64,000 nt of DNA from Rattus norvegicus (lineage: Eukaryota; Chordata; Mammalia; Rodentia; Muridae). The notes beneath the pieces are model-generated. The model saw only the letters and a program-made list of their open reading frames with translations. It had not been told where the DNA came from and searched no databases. Both the position numbers and the translations under genes were made by a program. Shown here piece by piece: positions 57,157 through 64,000 of this stretch; the stretch's first letter is position 1; every line of letters starts with the position of its first letter. Location: contig NC_086026.1 in assembly GCF_036323735.1 (NCBI RefSeq), forward strand, positions 56,363,039 to 56,427,038, in the 5' to 3' direction.

Positions 57157-57573
57157 AAGTGTTGCCTTCCTGTCTGTTTTTATCTACTGAACAGAATATT
57201 TTGTAAAAAGTTTCAAATTTAAGTAAAGTCTAATTCATTATTTTTCCTTCTATGGATCATGATTGTGGTGTCAAATCCAAAACTCTCTGTCTAGCCTTTG
57301 AACGTAAAAGTATTTTTTAACGCTTTTGTCTAGAATTTGACCCATGGCCCATTTTGATTGAAAATCTGAATGGCCTAGAAAGAGATGTAATTTATGTCTA
57401 TAGACAGTCTGGCACCGTTTATTGAGAAGATCATCCCGTGAGTGAACTTCTTTTGTTCTTTGGTTGTATCTGTATGGATCTGTTCTTGATTTCATGTTGC
57501 ATCTCTCTTTATTGAAATACCCTAGTATATCAAATATCAGCATTGCTTATATCCATTGAGTAATGGCCCTTTA
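57157..57573 (-). mobile_element. Ancient L1M LINE-1 (minus), segment 3
   Basis: AAAGTCTAATTCATTATTTT, ATTGTGGTGTCAAATCCAAA, GAATTTGACCCATGGCCCAT, CTGGCACCGTTTATTGAGAA and TTTGGTTGTATCTGTATGGA match the reverse of the old L1 ORF2 in order. The L1 piece also covers about 56,940-56,998 left of the ID element. Confidence 0.7.
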
Positions 57574-57940
57574 TCTTAGTTTCTTTTCCTGCTGCTGTAA
57601 TAAAAACGCTGGCAAAGACTACTTAAAGGGAAAAGGAAGTTATTTTAATGCACAGTTCCAAGTTTCAGTCCTTCCTGTCAGGCATCAGGACTGTGAAGCA
57701 ACCAATTGGTCATATTACCTCTGCAGTCAGAAGAAGAAGATAATGAATGCATGCACACTAGTGATCAGCTCTCCTTTTCTACTAATATGTCCAGAATCCT
57801 CTGCCTAGGGAATGATGCCACCCACAGTGGCAGGATCTTCATACCTCAATTAACACAAGCTAATACCCTACAGGCCTGGTCAGGGCCTCATCTCCAAGGT
57901 AATTCTAGATTTTGTCATGCTGACAACCAACCACTTACCA
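57574..57940 (-). mobile_element. URR1-like element (minus)
   Basis: Starts TCTTAGTTTCTTTTCCTGCT and runs through GGAAGTTATTTTAATGCACA, AGGGAATGATGCCACCCACA and GGCCTCATCTCCAAGGTAAT to ATGCTGACAACCAACC. It is the same family as at 20.7 kb in the opposite orientation, and it interrupts the ancient L1. Confidence 0.62.
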
Positions 57941-59340
57941 CTGGAAGAGTGATTATTTCCTACTTTTTTCTGTTTTTTTTTTTCAAAATTATCTTGACTA
58001 CTAGAAAATCTTTCCCTTTCCATGAATAATTTTAAGTAAGCTTATCTGTGTTTATGTAAAACTTCTTGCCTAGGTTTTGACAGGAATTATATTAAACTTG
58101 TAGATGAGGTTAGCAAAGCTGTTGCTATTACCATGTTGAGTCATTTAGTTCATGAATATGGTATGCCTTTTAAAGTCCTTACATCTTTAAGAATTTTTTT
58201 CCAACAACATCTTGTAATTTTTGATCTTTCAGATTATGTACAAATTCTGTGAGAACTGAATCTAGGTATCTCACTTGCTATTACAGATGCATTTACATGT
58301 GTGTTGTAATTTCTGCTTGTTAATTGCTAGCAGGAAGAAATGAAATCAATTTTATTAAGCTTACATCCTGTGACACTGAAAAACACCCACTAGTTTTGGG
58401 ATTTTTATGACGGTTTTCTTTTCTTTTTTATTAGCATCATTAGGTTGCTTGGAGTTTTATGCATCTATAATCGTGGCTTCTTTTCTGACCTGAATTCATT
58501 TCAGCTCTTTCATGTCTATCACAGCTAGAACTTTCAGGGCTTTGTTACCTAACAAGGAAAAAGTGGAAATCTTTCCCTGTTCTGGGAAGAGGAACAGATT
58601 CATTCTTTGACTGTGACTATAATTGTAAGGGTAGACTTTTCAGAGATGTTCTTCGCCACTGAGAATGGTCCCCTCATAGATGTTTCCTGTCACAGGGGAT
58701 ACACCCTTCTTTGATGTTTCCTGAATCACTGAGAATATGCCTTTCTATTCTGTGTACTGCAAAGTGTTGTAAATGGTGTTGAATTTTGCAAAAGAAAGTT
58801 GGCCCAATTATATTCTATTTCTTCTCTACCCTGTTGATATGGGGGTTCCACTGATTTTCAAGTGTCACTTAGGGTTCCATATTTAAATAAGTGTCTTTTT
58901 ATATGTTGTCATATTTAAGTTATTAGAATTTCGGGGGAAGTCTTTGTTCAAGAGTGGTCTGAAGAACTATTCCAGAATATCTATGTATAATTTTTTAAGC
59001 AATCTTTATGTGGCTCTGGTGTCACAGTAATACCACATTTGTAAAATTCAATTGAAAATGGTTCTGTCTCTTTTAGTTTTGGGAAGATTTTATGTAAAAT
59101 TGGTAGTAATCTTTTTTAATATTCATAAAATTCTCCAATAAAACCATCTGGACTAGAAATTTTTTTTTGAACAGTATGTAAATTACTAGTTCAATTTTTT
59201 TCTTATTTCCTATTCAGGTTAGTAGGCTTTTTTTTTTAACTTGGCTGAGTTTTGGTAATATTTGATTTTTGAGAAATTTATCTATTCCTTTCAGGCTGTT
59301 AACTTTCTGAGTGTCAAGCTGTTTGCAATATTCATTTACT
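57941..59340 (-). mobile_element. Ancient L1M LINE-1 (minus), segment 4: ORF2 core
   Basis: A long run of ordered similarity to the reverse of old L1 ORF2: GACAGGAATTATATTAAACT, CCAACAACATCTTGTAATTT, GTATCTCACTTGCTATTACA, GGTGTTGAATTTTGCAAAAG, CTACCCTGTTGATATGGGGG, CAATAAAACCATCTGGACTA and TTTTTGAGAAATTTATCTAT. All frames are broken. Confidence 0.72.
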
Positions 59341-59344
59341 TATT

Positions 59345-59470
59345 TATGCATATGTTGTATGTACATGTGTTGTTTGTATGTACACATGTGTTATTGTATG
59401 TACACATGTGTTATTGTATGTACACGTGTGTTGTGACTATGCACATCTGTATGTGTGCTCATGAGCATGT
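59345..59470. repeat. TG-rich degenerate repeat
   Basis: Imperfect units of TGTATGTACACATGTGTTAT, about 20-22 bp each, three to four copies, then TG-rich sequence. Confidence 0.75.
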
Positions 59471-59519
59471 GGAGGCCAGAGGTCAGAGCTTGACGTCTTC
59501 TTCAAACACCCCTGACCTT

Positions 59520-59738
59520 ATATTTTGAGACAAGTTCTCTTACTGACCCTGAAGCTCACGGATTTGGCTAGGCTGGCTGATAAAGAAACTCCAAGAAGCA
59601 CCTGTCTCTGCCCCCACCCCACACTGGGGTATAAACATGCATGCAGCATGCCCATGGTAGCACACAGCTTTTATGTAGGTGCTGGAGATCCTCATACAGA
59701 AGGGACGCCCCTGAACGAGCCATCTCCCCAGGCCCCTT
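59520..59738 (-). mobile_element. B4/RSINE-type SINE (minus)
   Basis: TTTTGAGACAAGTTCTCTTA, CTGAAGCTCACGGATTTGGC, CACTGGGGTATAAACATGCA, TTATGTAGGTGCTGGAGATC and GAGCCATCTCCCCAGGCCCC form the reversed composite SINE. Confidence 0.82.
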
Positions 59739-59794
59739 TGTATTTGAATGGATATGGAATCCTGAATATATTCACCATCAATTCATAATACTGG

Positions 59795-59915
59795 TGACTT
59801 TTTAAAAGATGTATTTTTTTAATTTTCCTTTATGTGGATGTGCCTGCATGTTTCTCTGTACCATTACCTGTCATAAATGTACTAATGGAAGCCAGAAGAC
59901 ATTGGATCCCACCCA
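59795..59915 (-). mobile_element. B3-class SINE fragment (minus)
   Basis: AGATGTATTTTTTTAATTTT, GTGGATGTGCCTGCATGTTT, AATGGAAGCCAGAAGACATT and GGATCCCAC are the reverse of a B3 3' half. Confidence 0.6.
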
Positions 59916-59919
59916 ACCC

Positions 59920-60215
59920 CTCTCTCCCATTTCCAGCCCCTGGACTCCACCATTCTACCTTCTACTGTATGTCACCACAGATTTGAAGGCTCTGGGTACT
60001 TCATGCACATGAAAGTACTCCTTCTGTGAGTAGTTTCCTTGGCAGAGTACCCTGAATATTTATCCATGTTGTAGCATGCATACGAATACTATTTTATATG
60101 AAAGGGCATGTGTATACATCACATTGCGTTTATCCATTCTTCCAACAGAGAATACTTGAGCTGTTTTGCTTGGATTATCATAAATGATGCTGCAATGGCC
60201 GTGTGGGTATTAATT
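59920..60215 (-). mobile_element. Separate old L1 3' end (minus)
   Basis: CCAGCCCCTGGACTCCACCA, AGGCTCTGGGTACTTCATGC, TTATCCATGTTGTAGCATGC, TGCGTTTATCCATTCTTCCA and AAATGATGCTGCAATGGCCG are an old L1 3' end. It repeats a region already present at 48.5 kb in the main ancient L1, so it is a second element. Confidence 0.65.
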
Positions 60216-60737
60216 ATTTCTTTTCTCCTGTTTGCTTGACTTTATTTTGATTCTCTTATTTCATATAAGTACTTAATGCTTAATTTTCCCTATTCACACT
60301 TTTAAAATGCTACCCCTATGCTTATTATATTCAATTTTTTCTTCTTCATCCAATGCAATGAATTTATATTTTTTCTTGAAATGTTTTTCTTTGATGCAGG
60401 GATTGTTTAAAAGTATGTTGTTTAATTCCCTATTGTTTGAATATGTTACTATCATCTTTCCCTTATTGATTTTTTTGTAGACTCCCTCACTGCTGGAGAA
60501 CATACTGTGTGACCTCAATAACCTTTGTTAATTTCTTTGACTTTCAACTTAGTGATGTCAGCATTTTTGAAGCAAATTTATATGGACAGCATTTAGTTAT
60601 GCTGTGGGTTTTGTTTTTGTTTTTGAACTCAGAGGTGTTTAAATTTATATTCACATAGTGCCTAGTTCCCTCTACCAATATCTGTCTTTTAATTGGCATG
60701 TTTAGAACATTTACACTTAAAACAAATTTTTGAGACA
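60216..60737 (-). mobile_element. Ancient L1M LINE-1 (minus), segment 5
   Basis: GTATGTTGTTTAATTCCCTA, TTTCCCTTATTGATTTTTTT, TGCTGGAGAACATACTGTGT, CCAATATCTGTCTTTTAATT and GGCATGTTTAGAACATTTAC continue the same element toward its 5' side. Confidence 0.65.
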
Positions 60738-61015
60738 GAAGTAGAGAGATGGCTCGACAGGTTCGTTTGTTGTTGCTGGTTTGTTTCTTTGTTTGTTTGA
60801 TTTTTGGATTTGGGATTGTTCTTGTTGTTGTTGTTGTCGTCGTCGTCATCGTCGTCGTCGTTTTTAAAGCACTTGTCACACAAATTTGATGAGCTGAGGT
60901 CAATCCTGGGAACTCACTGTGGAAGGAGAGAACCAATTCCTGGCCGTTGCCCTCTTGACTTCCATACACACTCTGTGGCACATGTGCACACACATTCACA
61001 CACACCACACACGTG
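60738..61015 (+). mobile_element. B2/B3-class SINE interrupted by GTT/GTC repeat
   Basis: The head GTAGAGAGATGGCTCGACAG stops at 60,763; the body resumes at about 60,866 with AAGCACTTGTCACACAAATT, GAGGTCAATCCTGGGAACTC, AAGGAGAGAACCAATTCCTG and TGTGGCACATGTGCACACAC. The interruption holds GTTT and GTT/GTC trinucleotide repeats (60,822-60,861). Confidence 0.7.
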
Positions 61016-61071
61016 CATCATCATCATCATCATCATCATCATCATAATAATAATAATAATAATAATAATAA
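61016..61071. repeat. (CAT)n(AAT)n trinucleotide repeat
   Basis: About ten CAT units followed by about nine AAT units at the tail of the preceding SINE. Confidence 0.93.
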
Positions 61072-61100
61072 TATATTACATTGGAAAAAATTAAAAGAAG

Positions 61101-61255
61101 GGCTGGTAACTAAAGGTGCTTACAGCCAAGGTGATGGCCTGAATTTTATTTCTGGAGCCTACACAGTGGGAAGAGAGAGACGACCACTTTAAGCTGAACT
61201 CTGACTTCCTTGCACGTCATACATGGGCCCACACCTATGTACACAAAGAAAGGAA
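61101..61255 (+). mobile_element. B2/B3-class SINE
   Basis: AGGGCTGGTAACTAAAGGTG, GATGGCCTGAATTTTATTTC, TGGAGCCTACACAGTGGGAA, CTGAACTCTGACTTCCTTGC and CACACCTATGTACACAAAGA form a diverged tRNA-derived SINE. Confidence 0.65.
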
Positions 61256-61259
61256 TGCA

Positions 61260-62800
61260 TTGAGGGTTAGGCTACCATTCTGCTGCTTGTTTTCTATCTC
61301 TCCTCTGTTTCCATTCCTCTGCCTTCATGTACTTAGTTGAACATTTTAAATGTGTTAGGTGCAGCACTCTGTATCTGTAATTTATAGGGGTTGCTGTAGG
61401 TATTGCTCTAGAGAGGAGTGGGTGGATGGGTTAGATAAATAAATGACAGGCAGACAGATAGATAAGTAGACACCACGATCTTCTGGTGCCTAGTTCATAT
61501 AGAGAAATCTCAAGTCAATGGAAATCCCTTGGCCCTCTTCAATTTTAAAACTACAGCCTTCTTACTTGCTATGTCCACTGGGTACCATGGTAGGTGATGC
61601 TATGTTTCATGATTGATCCGTTTGCAAAATGACCAGAGGCAGCATGGATAGTGTTCACTGATCATAATCATTTTTTCTGAAGACCCAAGCCTTCCGTTAT
61701 TATTTTCTTCTGTCTGAGGGTCTCTTTTCTTCCTTACAGACAGGTTGCTGACCAGCAAACTTTTGGTCTTCTTTTATATGACAGTGTCTTCCTGCTCCCT
61801 TAATATCTAAAGTGATATTTTAAAAAAAAATTTCCATGTCTTTCACCAGTATTCAGGGTTGAGACTTGTAGAATGTTTTTCACTTTAGGTGTGTGCTTTC
61901 AGAGATGAGCGACCCCCTGTCATTCATTTTTTTTAAGTAGAGAATATTTTATTTCTCTCTGGATGTTTTTAAAGTTTTTTTCCCCTTTTACATTGGTTTT
62001 CAGACATTTAATTATGTCTCTTGGTGTGGATTTCTTTTGGTTTATTCTATTTGTGGTTCATTGGTTTTCAGATCTATAGATCTGTCTTTTGCTAATTTAT
62101 AAAGTTTTCAACTATTCTCCATTCCAGGCCTCCAGTGCGAATGCATGCCAGATATTTGTTCTATAAATTCGGGAACTATTCATTTTCACAGTCTATTTTC
62201 TGTCTGTTGTTCAGACTGAATACATTTCATTGATTTCTCTTCAACCTCGTGGATTCTAGGCAGCTTCGTCTCCGCGGTACTGTTAATTCCATCCCGCAAG
62301 GGTATTTTTATTATTATTATTATTTAAGTTATTGTATTTTTGAGCTCTATAATTTCTGCTCGGTTCTTTTTTGTAACTTCTATCTCTTTTCTGAGGCTTT
62401 TTATCTTTTCGTTATTTCAAGGGAATTTATAATTGATTATTGGAGCATTTCATGAGAGATACTTTCAAATTCCAGTCAGACCTTTCCAGCATCTGGTTCC
62501 TGTCACCAGCAGCATCCTTTTCTCTTTCCAATGGTGAATTTCTGGGTCTGAGTAGGGAGGGTGATGTCTCTTTTTGTAGCCTGGACTTTTTGGTCACTGG
62601 GAGAGTTGTCGGTCCCACCTAAATCTACGTGAGCCGGAAGTCACCCTCTCAGATTAGCACGTCAGTTCTGCCCTACTTCTGTGTCTTTAATTCTAATGGA
62701 ACTTGAGTGTTCTGAGCCCACAAAGTGTTATCTGACCTATTCTGGATTTCGGTGCCGTAGGGCAATTTGTGCAGTGCTCTCTGAAACTCTCAGCAGCGTG
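61260..62800 (-). mobile_element. Ancient L1M LINE-1 (minus), segment 6: 5'-most part
   Basis: Ordered similarity resumes: TTGTTTTCTATCTCTCCTCT, AGGGGTTGCTGTAGGTATTG, CTCTTGGTGTGGATTTCTTT, CAGTCTATTTTCTGTCTGTT, GTTATTGTATTTTTGAGCTC, TCTGCTCGGTTCTTTTTTGT and TGTAGCCTGGACTTTTTGGT. The match fades after about 62,620. Confidence 0.65.
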
Positions 62801-62804
62801 AGTT

Positions 62805-63055
62805 AACTACTGCAACCGCTGCTTGTGGTAGAGCCTTGGTGAAGAGGTGAGGAGAAACACTTGGCCTGGGACTCCCTTAGGTGTTGAGTGGAAGATCTAT
62901 TGTTTCTGCTGTGGGTGCATGGGACGGCCCAGCAGTGGCACAGCAGCATAGAGCGGTGGATAACTGTTTCATGTGGCCCATTGGTGACCATCTGAGTTTT
63001 ATGAAGCAAGATTTCTTTTCTCTTTTAATCTTTATTATGGTTTCTTTGGAGACTG
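62805..63055. other. Unassigned non-coding stretch
   Basis: No gene or named repeat seen. A (TA)n run begins near 63,057. Confidence 0.35.
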
Positions 63056-63059
63056 CTAT

Positions 63060-63540
63060 ATATATATATATATTTTACTTTCTTATGTAATTAGACATAT
63101 GTTGAGAATCTTCAACCCTGTGCACCTCTCCCTGTCCCATCCCTTCTTTTACTTAGTTCCATTTGTTCCTCTAAGCAGCTCTGCTTCTACTTCTAGGTCA
63201 CGGACATACAACTTTAAAAAGCCTCCATAAAATATGGAAAGCACAAATGAAAAAGTAATGATATTTGTTTTTCTGAAACTGGCTTAATTTAGTTCATGCG
63301 ACTCTCTCTCCAGTTCCACCCATTTTCACAAAAATGCTATAACTTCATTTTGCTTTATGGTTGAAAAAACCCAGACTGAATACAAACTACATTTTCTTTA
63401 CTCATTTCTCTGTTGTTGGACACCAAGGGTGGTGTCTTGCTATTGTGAGCTTGTGAGCAGAAACTTTAATGCTCAAGTGTTTCTGTGATCCACTAACTTG
63501 GAGCCCTGTTGGCAAATATTCTGAAGTTAACCATATGGCT
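63060..63540 (-). mobile_element. Old LINE-1 3' end (minus)
   Basis: TGAAACTGGCTTAATTTAGT, CTCTCCAGTTCCACCCATTT, TCATTTTGCTTTATGGTTGA, TCTTTACTCATTTCTCTGTT and GTCTTGCTATTGTGAGCTTG match the reverse of an L1 3' region in order. Confidence 0.6.
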
Positions 63541-63554
63541 GGGAAGTGCAGATC

Positions 63555-63645
63555 ATGATGATGATGATAATGGTGGTGGTAGTGGTGGTGGTGGTAATGG
63601 TGATGGTGACAATGACAATGACAAAGATGATGAAGATGACAGTAA
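63555..63645. repeat. (GAT)n(GGT)n trinucleotide-rich repeat
   Basis: GAT, GGT and GAC-type triplets in an imperfect array; frames through it are Asp/Gly or His runs. Confidence 0.9.
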
Positions 63646-63649
63646 TACC

Positions 63650-64000
63650 ATACGCAGACATCTTTTTCCATTAGAAGGTAATAGGTCAGGGTTGGTGTGG
63701 CTGAATCATCATTGTCACTGTTAAGGACTATAGTTGATATTACTACCATGGTCCCCAAGTCTAGAAAGGGATTGAGTTTTCCCACTAGGTCCCTCTTGTT
63801 GGTCCCTTTCTTCTGGTCCATTGTCTAGAAGGAAGGCTCTCCTTTGTTCTTGCTGTCACTGTGTGTGCTTTTTCTTGATAAGGCTCTCCAGTGCCCTGTG
63901 CATATAACACAAAAGAAGAGCTGATCCTTCCTCATGTCCTCATTTCTCAAGTCCTGAGGTCTGTATCTAGTTTGCCTTTTCCCCTCAACTTTCAGAGTCC
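63650..64000. other. Unassigned non-coding stretch at window end
   Basis: No gene or named repeat seen. Confidence 0.35.

Overview
This window looks like non-coding, repeat-rich rodent genomic DNA, most probably rat. The evidence is three young, nearly identical LINE-1 copies of the rat type with ~600-bp 5' UTR monomers, ID SINEs, rat-type B2 SINEs, and older rodent Lx LINE-1, B1, B3 and B4-type SINEs. I see no exon, tRNA, rRNA, CRISPR array or microbial gene. The only long, convincing open reading frames belong to the three LINE-1 copies.

Layout. 1-3.98 kb: a young L1 cut by the left window edge, its visible ORF2 fully open (1,076 residues). 4-22 kb: mostly diverged sequence with SINEs, URR1-like rodent repeats, long CA, CT/GT and GA microsatellites, two MIRs, a patchwork of old L1 pieces (16.6-18.5 kb), and two copies of a ~599-bp segment (9,034-9,631 and 12,344-12,942) that are about 99% identical and contain a ~20-bp minisatellite. 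22.0-24.05 kb: a 5'-truncated young L1 with a 14-bp target-site duplication, inserted into what looks like an old MIR. 24-48 kb: mostly unassigned sequence with SINEs, an ancient L1 piece (29.6 kb), an Lx 3' UTR (32.7 kb), two head-to-head Lx pieces forming an inverted repeat (36.5-38.8 kb) and a G-rich minisatellite (42.0 kb). A repeat-free stretch at 25.87-26.2 kb has repeated homeodomain-like TAATCC motifs and could be a conserved regulatory element.

48.2-62.8 kb is a stack of nested insertions. An ancient mammalian L1 on the minus strand was broken by a URR1-like element. That element was split by a full-length young L1 (49,163-55,982, 12-bp target-site duplication) and by a tail-less B2 (56,141-56,268, 12-bp duplication). 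Further SINEs, an ID element, another URR1-like copy and another old L1 end sit in the rest of the ancient L1.

The full-length L1 has a 606-bp promoter monomer plus a second partial monomer, an ORF1 that appears frameshifted by one missing base near 50,470, and an uninterrupted 1,275-residue ORF2 with all endonuclease, reverse-transcriptase and Cys-rich motifs. One unusual substitution is present in ORF2 (Gly to Arg at residue 476). The element is therefore structurally complete but probably not autonomous. I found no evidence for a new biological system; the most useful observations concern the young L1s, the local duplication and the nesting order. Names for old repeats come from recalled consensus patterns, not a database search, and boundaries are approximate unless a target-site duplication is given.
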